A program made the position numbers and the translations under genes. DNA of 64,000 nucleotides from Nematostella vectensis (Eukaryota; Cnidaria; Anthozoa; Actiniaria; Edwardsiidae): contig NC_064043.1 in NCBI RefSeq assembly GCF_932526225.1, forward strand, positions 4,021,501 to 4,085,500. Reading direction: 5' to 3'. Shown here piece after piece: positions 46,577 to 58,440 of this stretch (positions are counted from its first letter, which is position 1; each line of letters opens with the position of its first letter). The notes under the pieces were generated by a model, which was not told the origin of the DNA, made no database searches, and saw only the letters and a program-made list of their open reading frames with translations.

Positions 46577-48179
46577 ATGGCGTTCAAACTTCGACGAAAT
46601 GCAAAAGCTTTCACACTTGTAGCAGCTTCTATTCTTCTGATTACTATCGTCTCTTTCCGAAGAAATAAAGATAACAGCTTTGCTGTCCAAACCAGGTTCA
46701 TCGCCCGTACAGACACGTTAGACATTCTCCGTGGTGGCTTGTTTGATGCCTTAGCTAAAGTGAGTGAATCCGAAGGCGGACTCGGGCGTTACGGGCCCTT
46801 CTTGGGTAAGCCAAGAAGTCAATCGCGAGTAGAATGTCGTCGAACGCCTTTCCTTTTGATTGAGGTGCACTCCAGGCCGAGTAACTTTAAGAGAAGGGAA
46901 GCAATCAGGTTTTCCTGGGGACAACCAGAAAATGTTATCAACCAGGCGGGGAATTTTCCACAAGGGAGGTGAGTAGAGGGACTCAGAGTTTTCGGGGGGG
47001 GAGCAGGTTACGCGCATTCAAGGAGAACACAGGCGGGATTCTGAATAATCGCACGGGATGCGGGATCTAATGTAAGTCTCCTATCGGGATAAGGGATTTT
47101 AGCCTTTGTGTGCTCCTCTAAGCTCTAAGTACTCTTTTAAGATGTTAAAACATCTGTATACATAAAAATATTTGCACTACTTTTTTTCACGCTTACTTTC
47201 CTTTTGCGAAAAATGAATACAGCGAAAATGCTTCCATCGTTTATCCTTTCTCAGCCTGCCCTGAGTAAGAAACTTTTCGATAAAAACGAAAATTCGCAAT
47301 TAATGCAAATTTATCCATTTCACTTACAGGTCTTGGAAAACCGTGTTCATGATTGGCCGTAGCCAAAACAAGACCATTCAATCAGCTCTCGATTTCGAAT
47401 CCAAGAAATCAAGTGATATTGTATTTGGCGACTTCGAGGATTCATATTCAAATCTTTACAAGAAAATGGTTCTTGGAATAAGGTGGGCACACACCTTTTG
47501 TACAGCGGACTACATCCTAAAGACAGATGACGACTGCTACATAAATGCGCATGCGCTGATCACTTGGCTTGACTCATACCACATGGTTAACGCGTCACAA
47601 CCGCTTTACACGGGAAGGCTAGTTGAAGACAGGAGGGTTATTCGAGACAAAGAAGACCGCAACTATCTTTCAATGGAAGAGTATCCCGACGCCGAGTTCC
47701 CGGCGTACATCGCGGGCGGGGGTTACCTGTTCAGCGGTTTTCTCCTATTGCGGCTCATCTCTGGGTCTAAGCGCGTCAAAATGTTTCCGGTGGAGGATGC
47801 GTGTTTCGGTACTATCATGAACGAGATACGGGTCCGCCCGACCAACGATTTGCGATTTCTTCCTTTTATATTTTGTGGGTTTGATAAACAGGGAGACTGG
47901 AGGGATATCTACGTGTTGGAGAGACCGTTGTGCGAACTTCTCGGACCGTTCGTTATCCACGGGCTGCGACCCGAAGGTCAAATAAACTTACATTACAACG
48001 TGCGAATCTTGACTGCTGTATCGCGCTTCTGCAGTTTGTATCAAAGGAAGGCGTGGCTTTGGGCTAAACAGAAATGCGACGAGAATATTTTAGAAACATC
48101 AAGATATATCCGGAAGACCCCGAGCAGTAGCCTTGCGTCGAGCGTTTCACTGACTGCTTGGGATCTAGCGATCCGGTAA
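46577..48179 (+). CDS. GT31 beta-1,3-glycosyltransferase, type II Golgi protein (copy B)
   Basis: Two exons: 46577-46968 and 47330-48179, phase 2, 413 residues from MAFKLRRNAK. Signal anchor at about 11-27 after a basic cytoplasmic tail. Motifs: RREAIRFSWG, WKTVFMIG, KTDDDCYIN (canonical DDD), FPAYIAGGGYL and EDACFG. The gene organisation, including intron place and phase, matches copy A on the opposite strand, so the two arose by an inverted duplication and have since diverged strongly. An in-frame ATG at 46532 would add 15 residues before the basic tail. Sugar specificity unknown. Confidence 0.9.
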
Positions 48180-48938
48180 CTCAAAAAAGTCGAGCTAGCA
48201 GTCGGGTAAAATTTGGGGTGAAGATCCATTTTCTTTAGAATTATTAAATGGAACTCATCCACAGTCCTGACTGTCATAAGATATCGAATATTATATATAG
48301 TGAGCAGGTATTTTCGTGCTGTCCTCTAACGGAGAGTGACTCTAACAACGGCCAAGGGAGGGACTCGAGGCAAACCATATAGCAAACTAAATATGGTTAA
48401 ATTTTACTGATATGAGGTAAAAAGATCTATAAAAAAACAGGGTATTTTTATGAAATACTGATCCTGCTTGCAAGCGGTGAGTGAAATTGTATTGGAATGT
48501 TTTCATCATCGGCCGTTATCTTGGATTAGACATGTCCGAAGAGCCGTTAAAATAATCTAACGATTTCAAAGATAACTTACTTAGCAGTAAGTACGTAAGT
48601 GAATTTGGTCTCCATTTACCTTCCTCTGCAGAGTAACTATTTTGTCTCTTTTGTCTCTTTGTATCGATTTGCCAAGGACACCATAACAGCCTTCACAAAA
48701 AGCGGCACGCCTCAATCACAACCTGGCAGTAGGAGAGAGTATTGGCACTTGCGTATCACGTGACTTTTTGTGACATCACATCGACGTCAATAATCATTAC
48801 GTTGGCTTATTTACAGCCAGTCCAACGAGTACGTTACTTCCTAGACGTGACATGATATCAGGATAATATCCCACACTTTTAAAGGAAGATAAAAACGAAG
48901 TCACGTGAGCTGAAGTCATGTGACCCCCTTGACTATTG
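48180..48938. other. Convergent spacer between GT31 copy B and Maf
   Basis: About 760 bases between two converging 3' ends. No gene or clear repeat seen; CACGTGA-type motifs occur around 48756 and 48902 without evident arrangement. Confidence 0.5.
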
Positions 48939-51900
48939 CTATTCATAGAGTTTCTTGATCTGCAGGCAAAAGTGGTGTAATGGAAACCCCATTACGTTGA
49001 AATAGTCACCGCGAATACCACTGACCAATGAGCCACCTATTCCTTGAATACCGTACGCTCCTGCCTTGTCCCTGAAAAGAGAGATCGTACCATAAATATA
49101 ACCCAGATACTAATTATAAGTTTAAAACACCAGCTCCCTTCAGAATTGCTACAAATACGTCTAGATTTCTATACTAGATTTTAAAAACCAGGGCCGTAGC
49201 AGGGGGTGCGGGACTGGAGGCACATGCCTCCCCCATATTTTCACAAACTAGACCCTGCGCGCAGGGTTGACTGGGATACCTGAGATCTGCAATTTGTTTG
49301 GGCCCTGTGTTGTGAAAATGTATGACAAATATTCTACTGCCCACCACCTTTGGATAAAATAACAACTAGACCCTGTGCGCAGGGTTGACTGGGATACCTG
49401 AGATCTGTATTTTGTTTGGGCCCTGTGTTGTGAAATGACAAAGATTCTACTGCCCACCACCTTAAAAAATAAAAATATACATATGTATAATCTTGTTTTT
49501 TTAATGCCATATCACAACACTGATTGGGGCAAGAATATCCAGACTTCAAATTATAGCATATACATATTCTTAAGGATTGTAATCAACAACACCACAAAGA
49601 CAACAAAATGCTCTAGATTTCATTGAAAATGTTCCATAAAATTAAAATGACATTCAATGAGGGATGAGAATTATTTCAGGAAAAAAAAAACTTATCTAAA
49701 GTGTAATGTTTTCGGGACTAAAACATCACGAAGAAATAGACAGCTCGTTGAACACAACAACTGAACTCCATTTATTTCTGAACAACCCCCGACATGCCCA
49801 CGAGGCATTCCAAATATGGTGTACAACACAGGGAGCCCATCCGAATATATTACATCTCCCCGTTCCTGGAATGAACTAGCTACAAACATGTAAACAATGT
49901 CAATGACTAGAGAGCTAAATACATCTAATAGTCTCTTTACAAGTCCAGACGTACTACAGGTTTAGGGGTACGCCTTGGGTAACGCCTCACAGGTGTAGAT
50001 GCCACGTCAGGTGGTGACTCAGTTGTACATGTAGGAACAACAGTCTCTGAAGATTTAGGTGAGACTTCAGGTAGAGGGGTAACCTCAGGCTCAGGAAGAA
50101 TGGGTTTAGAGGACACTACTGGAGTAGAGGGCAAAACAAAGCCACTCCCAGTCATAGCTGTAGCTGTAGTTGGTGGGGGTGTGTGCTCCGCATCACCAGC
50201 TGCTAGAAGGTGATCAACATGTACATGACACATTCGTCCTCCAATACGTATCTGGTATGCTAGGGGACCGATTCTCAAGATCACTGTTCCTTTATCCCAC
50301 TTGTGTTTCCCTCTGAAGTTACGAACTAAAACAATGTCTCCTGGAAGAAACTCACGAGTTTTTGTTCGGCCACCATCATGCTGTTGCTTTTCCTTCATCT
50401 GACGCTCCTCAACATGCTGGGCCAGATTGGGCTGAAGCAATGCCAAACGTGTGCGAGGCTTACGCTTCAAGAACAACTCAGCAGGTGTCTGCCCAGTAAC
50501 CGTATGGGGCGTGTTCCTGTACGAAAACAGAAAACTTGACAGCCGTTGCTGTAGCGATTTCCCCCGATCAAACTTGCTGGTAAGTAACGCCTGCTTGAGA
50601 GTTTGGACATATCTCTCCGCCTCCCCGTTAGAAGCGGGATGATAGCGAGGGACCCGTGTATGCTGTATTCCATTACTTTTCATAAACATGTCCAGCTCAC
50701 TAGAAATGAACGGTGGACCGTTATCGGAGACCATCTCCTCTGGTAATCCATGTGATGCAAATAGACCAGCCAGCATTTCAATGGTCTTGGGTGCAGTAGT
50801 GGAAGATGTAGCAATAATCTCAGGCCACTTTGAGTGTGCATCGACAACAACAAAAAAAGTTCACTCCGTCTTTAACAGCATAATCCATGTGCACTCGTTG
50901 CCAAACTCTAACAGGCCATTTCCATGGGATCAAAGGTGCTGTGGCAGGCTGCTTACGAACAGACTGGCAGGCCTCACAATTGTGCACCATGTTCTCGATA
51001 GCCTGATCGAGCTTTGGCCACCACAGGTAGCTGCGTGCGAGAGACTTCATGCGACACATACCTGGGTGATCTGCGTGAAGATCATGCAGGATTTTCTCCT
51101 GAACTGCCTCTGGGATAATGACCCGCAGACCCCAGAGAACACAGTCTTGTTCCACAGACAGTTCCAATCGACGATTGAAATAAGGACGTAATTCCTCCTC
51201 CTGTGTCTGCTGTGGCCAGCCACTTTTCACATAATGAAGTACCTTGCTTAACACAGAATCCTTTCTTGTTTCCATAGCAATGTCCTTTGCCGTTACAGGT
51301 AGGTCATCCACATAACTGAAATTATAAATTTCAGTTTCCTCTGAAACTCTAGGCTTATCAACAGGAAGTCTGGACAGCCCATCCGCATTGCTGTGATCGA
51401 CACCTTTACGGTAAACGACATCATACTGGTGGGATGCTAAAATTAAAGCCCACCTCTGAAGACGAGCCGCAGCTAGTGTGGGAATTGCCGACTTTGGCCC
51501 TAAGATTGTTAGGAGTGGTTTATGGTCGGTCTCCAGAATAAATCGTCGCCCATATAAAAACTGGTGGAACTTTTTAACTCCGTAAATAATGGACAGGGCT
51601 TCCTTCTCTAGCTGGGCATAATTCTTTTCACTACCAGTGAGGGTTCTTGAGGCAAAAGCAATGGGGCGCTCCTCGCCTCCTGGCATAACGTGTGAAATAA
51701 CGGCTCCAATGCCATAGGGTGATGCATCACAAGCCAATTTAATTGGAAGATTGACGTCATAATGAGTTAGGACTTTCGCTGATTGCAGGAGCTCTTTTGC
51801 AGAGGTGAAGGCTTGCTCGCATTCTGGCAGCCATGACCACTCAACCCCGTCCCGCAGGAGGTTGTTTAACGGGTGCAGCAATGTTGACAAGTTCGGGAGA

Positions 51901-54900
51901 AATTTTCCGTAGTACTGTAACATACCCAGAAACGATCTCAACTCGGTAACATTAGTTGGCGCAGGAGCATCCACAACAGCCCGAACTTTCTCTGGTGAAG
52001 GGTGGACACCCTCGGCATCAATGACATGACCGAGAAAACCGACCCTGTCCTCCAGGAAACTGCATTTCGACAACTTGAGAGAAATTCCGTATTTCCGTAA
52101 GTCTTTCCAGCACCGCCTCTAATATTGCTTTGTGTTCCTGGTCATTCCTTCCAGTGATCAAAATATCGTCGATATAGCAAACAACACCATCAATGCCCTT
52201 GAGAATGGTGTCAATAGTAGATTGAAATACAGCAGGTGCGCTTGCGACAACAAAAGGCAAACGATTATACTGATAGAGCCCTTTACAGGTGTTGACAGTG
52301 AGGAACTTCTTGGACTCCTCACCAAGAGGCAGTTGCTGATATGCATGCTTGAGGTCAAGTTTAGAAAACTTGGTACCACCTGCCAGAGCACTGAGCAAAT
52401 CTTGAGGGTTAGGCAGAGGGTATTGGTCGACGTCCAAAACTGGATTCACCGTAACTTTGTAGTCTCCACACAAACGAACACCACCATCTGCCTTAGGGAC
52501 GACCACTAACGGGGCAGCCCACTCACTATGGGACACTTTTGTCACGATCCCCTCCTTTTCCATGCGATCCAACTCTGCTTCAACTGCTGGCTTTAGGGCA
52601 TACGGCACGGGGCGAGCCTTATGAAACCTAGGCGTGGCCTCAGGTTGCACATTGATTCTTGCTTGAAACTCCTTGATTTTGCCCAGGCCCGTACCGAAAA
52701 CACCCTTGAACCGTGCAGTCAGTTCATGAACTAAATCAGAAGAAGAAACACTAAAAAGGTGCTCCCAGTTCAGCTTAACAACACTGAGCCAATTACGACC
52801 CAGAATAGCTGGTTTGCTCTCAACTTTTGCCACAATCAGAGGCAACTTGGCACTTTGACCCTCGTACTCAACTAGAACTTCGGTTTCACCAATTAAAGGT
52901 AACACTGTTCCAGAATAAGTCTTTAATGAGGTACTTGCATTCTTGAGTTTCAAATGTCCAAAATTCTCTTTGAACAACTTTTCAGGGATGACTGTGCGTG
53001 CAGCTCCCGTATCAACTTCCATTGGAATTTCCTTTCCGTTAACAGTGATAGTTACTGTCACTGCTTTGCTGCTGGGTTCACGAGTTGAAAAGAACCCCAA
53101 TGACTCATCTTCTTGGTCATTGTCCACTGAAACTTCAACATACTTGGTTTCCTTGCACTCCTTGGACTGACAGACTCTCTTTAGGTGACCCACTTTGCCA
53201 CAATTATCACACTTATACTTCTTGTATTTACAGGATTTACCATCATGTTCAGCACTGCCACAACGATGACATGCTGTTTTGGGCTTTCCTCCCTTGTTCT
53301 GTGTGAATTTCTTGTGTTTCTGTGGCTTTTTTCCAAGCTGATGAACTTCTTCAACGCAGCCCGATCCGGACGATCCAGAGCCCTTCAATTCCGACGACTT
53401 CGATTCCGCCATTTCCATCGACTGAGCGATCTCCAAAGCCTTCGCAAACGTCAAGGTTTTCTCGGTTAAAAGTTTCCGTTGAATCGCTTCCTGGCGTAGA
53501 CCACATACAAAACGGTCTCTCAAAGCTTCATCTTGGAAAGTTCCGAACTCACAGTGAGTTGAAAGCTTCTTTAGTTGGGCGCCAAAGTCCGCAACTGTTT
53601 CGGAGTCGTGACGAAACCGGTTATGAAAATTGAATCGCTCGGCAATAACCAAGGGTTTCGGATGCAAATGGCCACTCAAGATATCCACAAGATCTTTATA
53701 TGTCTTGGTGTCAGGTTTTTCCGGAGTCAAAAGATTCCTTAACAGTCCGTACGTTTCAGGACCTATTGCAGTGAGCAAGACAGCTACCTCGTTCTCCTTT
53801 CGCACGCCATTCGCCTTCATGAAGTTTTCAAGCCGCTCAATGTAAGCTTCAAACGACTCTTTTTGCCGGTCGAACTCTCTTAGTTGACCGATGACACTCA
53901 TGGTGTTCCACAGATCCGGTTCTCGTCGCCAGATGTAATGTTTTCGGGACTAAAACATCACGAAGAAATAGACAGCTCGTTGAACACAACAACTGAACTC
54001 CATTTATTTCTGAACAACCCCCGACATGCCCACGAGGCATTCCAAATATGGTGTACAACACAGGGAGCCCATCCGAATATATTACATAAAGGAAGGACCA
54101 AAATACAAAAAAAAAAATAACAACCAAAGTACCAAAATACTTTTCATAGTTTTACATATCTTACACTACACAAGACTACTGATATGTCTACCTCTACAAA
54201 GGGTACCAAAACCAAAGCAGCAGTTACTTATACTACATATTCTTACGAATATTGATGAAAACTGCTCCATATTCTGTTGGAACGTGTCTCAATTTACACA
54301 TATGCTCTACTGAAATCTACATGGTAAAAAATCATGACATTCAATGAGAGATCAAGATATTTTATAGCAAGAAAACAAAATTTGTCTAATGGGTAACCGG
54401 TCAAGTGTCGCGATGTAAGGTAGTCACCTGTTTGGGATTCATTCATAGCGATTTGTAGGAGACGATTTTCATAAATAGTTTCAAACTACTTCCACTTCAA
54501 AATAGATTAAACAATCAAGGTAAATACCTCGAGTCCATGAGTGACCAGAGCACATTTAATTATGTCTGGATGTAAACAGTAAAGTGTCTTAAGCAGTCAG
54601 CACATAAGTAAGTAATTCTTATCTCGAGCCTCACGTCTCGGGTCTCTTCGGGTGGCAAATTGAAACACGAGTAAATACAGCGAAAGAAATCCAAGCTGAG
54701 ATGATTTTCCACAATAACTTGGTAGGAATTGAGGATATGCTAAAATATGCAGTAATGAAATCGCAAATCTAGCCGGTATACAGAAGGTATCGCAAAGGTT
54801 GTTGGGGTATTACGCAAGAATGTCCATATCGCAAGAAGAAGAAAAAACAGTTGCATTTTATAACTGGGCTACCACAGGTATCCCAGTAATTAAAAGGAAA

Positions 54901-57900
54901 TGACCAGTAAGACAGAAGAAAATGACCAGCGTGGCTGTGCCCCCAAATATTCTCTTTAGGTTTCTGTATTATGCCCCCCCCCCCCCCCCCAATATTTCGA
55001 GGCCTGCTACGGCACTGTACACTAGTTACCAGCTCTATCTAAAAAAATTTGGGAAGGGGAGTGGAAAGGAAGAAAAAAAGAAAGGAAAAAGAAGAGAGAA
55101 AGGAAGGAAGGGAAAACAAAAACTTGACCAGTCAGTTTCTCTGACGTCCTAAGCTTACATGGGTTCCTCAGTTTTGATGTAACCATTTATGACGTCATCT
55201 GTCAATTCGCCAAAGGTGACAAAGGTCCTTTCATAGAACTGGGTTAACGAAGGCTTGTCCAGCCCTACAGCTAGGAAAAAAGAAGCATGTTTTGGGAATA
55301 ACGCAAATACCATACAAGCCAACACATTCACAGCTAAAGTGCTACACAAAGCAAAGCAATTGTAACTAAATTGAAATGCAAGAGGCTTTTTTAAAGTCTT
55401 TTAGCTCACTCAGTATAAAGAAAAAGACTGCTCCCTGGAGTTAAAATATTTGAAAAGAATTAAAATTTAGTGTGTGAGCACTGTACTTTCACTGAAGATG
55501 ATACCACAGGGAAAAATCACCAGCAATTTTTTTTTTTCGTTCACCACTTTAATAAAGTGCAGTTAATTGAGATGGGACCTCCGGCTAGAAAGCCATGAAT
55601 TTACAACTCTGAACAAATCCCAAGTCACTGAGCTACTGCAACACTATCTTAGTGCTGCTTAATAACTGCCACACAAGCATTTGTGGACTAAGGGGTTATT
55701 TTCCCACCTGAATGTGAGTGGCTCACAAGTGTGACACCACTGTACACCTCATGTTCACGTCCACTGAGGCTGAAGAGAAATGCAGAAATTTAAAGTTAGT
55801 CTTCATGAAGATATATTAACAGACACCACTGAATGGGAGATGGGGTAAGTTAGATATTAGTTAACAGTCACAGTCATGGTTGAGTATAAAAAGCACCTTT
55901 AGGTCATATTCCTGTTTTCAAAATCATTAGCCTTTCTTCAGAACTAGCCTAGTTAGATTGTACCCATAGAGTGAGTCAGACAAGCAGCATTCTATTTCTT
56001 GATATGGTTGTGCAGACAAACTCCACAAATGGACAAGCAAGTGGTCAAGAGCCACCTGGGAGGTTGTTTAGCAACAGACCAAGTTTAGAAGTATACAATT
56101 GTTTACAAAATTAGAAGTATGATATACATTATAGGGCCATAGCAGGGGGTACGCACCCCTAGGTTCTTCCCATGTTGACCTGATAGGAATGCTCGTCATA
56201 TTTTTTAGGGGTCAAAATCGGGCCTTAGGTCTTTTTAGGGGTATCCAAAAAAAAACAGGCTTTTCTCTTAGAAATGGTATTTTAGGGCTTTTGAGGTATT
56301 TTTAATGGAGCAATTTATGGTTGTGCAGGTATTTTTAGGGGTATTTTTTTTAATTTTCCGACGTTCATCCCTGGGGTACGTACCACCATAATTTTAAAAA
56401 ATTATGAGGAGTGACCAGTAGGGGTATGGCTGTGTCCAATCAATGTCTCTGTATCAAAATATTTTGAGACCTGCTACAGTTCTGCATTAGAAAAACATAT
56501 AACATGCTATCAACAATTTTATATTACAACATGGTGTATTGCAGTTTTTTCTTCTTTACCTTTTTAGCATTTTAAAAGCATTTTCCTTGGATTTGGGTTT
56601 TTCCAATATTTCATTTTCCAGCACCTGTGTTTAAATGCAAAATTGATAACCTTTTCAAATTGTCTGAGCCCCACTCCTAATAAAAACTAGTCTAATTTAA
56701 AAAATATATTTTTTATGTTGATCTTTTTTAATAAAGAATAAGCGTATGAAATACATAAATGCCAAACCGCTTACAATAATAGTAATCACTTACCACTATC
56801 GTATCTGATCCAATCACTAAATCAGGAATGTTATTCTAGAGGATGTAGAAACAAAACTGTAAAGGTCTGAAGGTTTGAAAGAAACAAAGAGTTTTCATTG
56901 GATGACAAAATAACTTGGGGGCTTTTGGGGTCTGTTCTTAAATCTTATGCTCTCATGTGGTTAACTCAGCATTAAAACAGTTGACATTTAGTATATAAAT
57001 CTTATTGCTAAAAACTGCTTTGCAAATCTTGTGAAATGGGGTCTAAAATCTTGTGACATCATGCTAATGAAGGTGAGCTGGCAACTATGGACATCTGACT
57101 AACTTTACTTGTCAGTGTGAAGATACAGATTCGCTACCTGCATTTCACAAACACAAGTGGGGTGAGTTAGAGAGGGAGACACCAGATACAGGAGACTGGG
57201 AATCACCCATATTCTTGGGTTGGTTGGTCTGCCATATTCTATGGCAGATGTAAAAGGGCCACTGGAGATGTTTGCCCATGGTATCATTTTCAGTAACAGT
57301 GCTCATACATTAGCCCTAACTTATGATTGTGAACAGCAGTCTTTATCACTAAACATTTCAAGGTTTCATAAAAAGCAGAGGAGAAAAAATAAAACTGGGA
57401 GATTGAATCAATGTATGGAAAGTACATGTTTCGTCAGATTTTGAAGGGTTTAGCTTTGACAAGTTCAATCTCGCCTGAAAAATATTGACTCAACGATACC
57501 TGCTTGTCATCTCTCATTCTCTGGGCGACCTCAAGAGCTTTCTGCTTTGCATTCTCAAGCACATAATCTTTAGGGTGTTCAAAGCTCGACTTGTCAAGGT
57601 TTTCCTCAAATACAGATGGGATAGTCTGGAATTTCAGTCCCTTAGCACCAAAAAGAAATACAAGTTAAACAGCATGGCATGGTTCAAAAGAACCACTCCA
57701 TTTGACTGGAAGATCTGCTCAAATGAAAGAAAACTGACTGCTTAGTTGGTAAACCACCAACACCAATTCATATATCTAATTGGGAGAGGGGGGAGGCTTG
57801 ATAGAGGAATGACAAACCACATCTTTCACACCCACGTCCAATAAAGCCTGCATTAAGATTTTTGATAAAAGGTTCTATTTGATACTGGATATCTGAAACA

Positions 57901-58099
57901 ATAAAAGCCATCAAAAATAAACCAAGCACTTCTTTTTCTACAAGGCTAGTCTTGTTCACGCACTTTACGCTAATGCAGTTGGCGCCCAAACTTAATTATA
58001 AACACTTACGATACGACGTAAGATTTCACTTCTTCTCGGAGAGCTGCTAGCCAGTATGACTGTCTTTGTATTTAGGCTTTCAAGTATCGGCTCCAGCAT
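48939..58099 (-). CDS. Maf-family nucleotide pyrophosphatase (stand-alone, ASMTL N-terminal-like)
   Basis: House-cleaning enzyme that hydrolyses dTTP/UTP or modified nucleoside triphosphates to monophosphates. Seven exons: 58010-58099, 57500-57640, 56794-56835, 56560-56624, 55708-55769, 55159-55270, 48939-49071; all phases agree, 214 residues, the usual length of a Maf domain. Motifs: [21 protein letters not shown] with the following basic helix, GSDTIV (D88, catalytic Asp), [24 protein letters not shown], and the C-terminal [19 protein letters not shown] and [11 protein letters not shown]. No methyltransferase domain follows the stop, unlike vertebrate ASMTL. Intron 6 (49072-55158) is enlarged by an LTR retrotransposon. 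Confidence 0.93.
49245..49465. repeat. Tandem duplication of about 120 bp in Maf intron 6
   Basis: Two copies of a stretch beginning CTAGACCCTGCGCGCAGGGT (second copy CTAGACCCTGTGCGCAGGG) and ending ATTCTACTGCCCACCACCTT. The first unit is slightly longer. Origin not recognised. Confidence 0.8.
49702..54086 (-). mobile_element. Ty3/gypsy LTR retrotransposon with identical LTRs and 5-bp target duplication
   Basis: LTRs of 153 bases (49702-49854 and 53934-54086), TGTAATG...ATTACA, with no difference between them by eye. Target duplication TAAAG on both sides (49697-49701 and 54087-54091). Transcription runs right to left; two bases after the 5' LTR a TGGCGACGAGAACC primer-binding-site-like stretch follows, and a purine run GGAACGGGGAGA precedes the 3' LTR. 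It lies inside Maf intron 6 in the same orientation as the gene. Length 4385 bases. Confidence 0.96.
49937..53901 (-). pseudogene. Gag-Pol polyprotein of the Ty3/gypsy element, interrupted by two frameshifts
   Basis: Three consecutive reading frames: 53901-52018, 52073-50820 and 50776-49937. In order: Gag with the helical [10 protein letters not shown] region, a CCHC zinc knuckle ([14 protein letters not shown]) with a second CxxC-type finger before it, aspartic protease (VDTGAA), reverse transcriptase (YIDD near 52160), RNase H ([20 protein letters not shown]), integrase H2C2 zinc finger and catalytic core (DNGPPF, then E in SNGEAERYV), and a chromatin-free C-terminal tail. Breaks lie at about 52100, in the reverse transcriptase thumb, and near the A7 run at 50852-50858, in the integrase. 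The conserved FGVASAP motif reads FVVASAP. It is therefore probably not autonomous, unless the breaks are sequence errors. Confidence 0.9.
56140..56490. repeat. Interspersed repeat related to others in Maf introns
   Basis: Begins GGGCCATAGCAGGGGGTACG and ends near GACCTGCTACAG. A relative begins GGGCCGTAGCAGGGGGTGCG at 49191, and another end (GAGGCCTGCTACGGC) lies at 54998, so these look like pieces of one repeat family with CTGCTACGGC-type ends. Contains runs of TTTTTAGGGGT. Confidence 0.45.
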
Positions 58100-58274
58100 A
58101 ATAAATCGCCGATCTTAAGTTATAAAATCTAAACACGCTCGATGGTGTAACTTTGAAAATCGCAAAATTCAGTTAATAAACAGGCGTTCCAAATAGTCAG
58201 AGTGAGGGACTGGTTTATGCCACAGGTAACCCATAACGAGATAAGTACTGTGGCCCACAAAAGCATTGCAAAAA

Positions 58275-58440
58275 AAAATTCTTCACGGCAAAACTTTATT
58301 ATCTCACGGCAAGACTTTATTATCTCACGGCAAAACTTTATTATCTTACGGCAAAACTTATTTCTCCACGGCAATTTTTTTTCTTCACGGCAAAATTAAT
58401 TTCTTCACGGCATTCTTCACGGCAAAATATTTTCTTCAGA
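58275..58440. repeat. Short tandem repeat upstream of Maf
   Basis: About seven degenerate units of 18-22 bases with core CACGGCAAAACTTTATTAT, starting 175 bases upstream of the Maf ATG. The later units become shorter (TTCTTCACGGCAAAAT). Confidence 0.85.
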
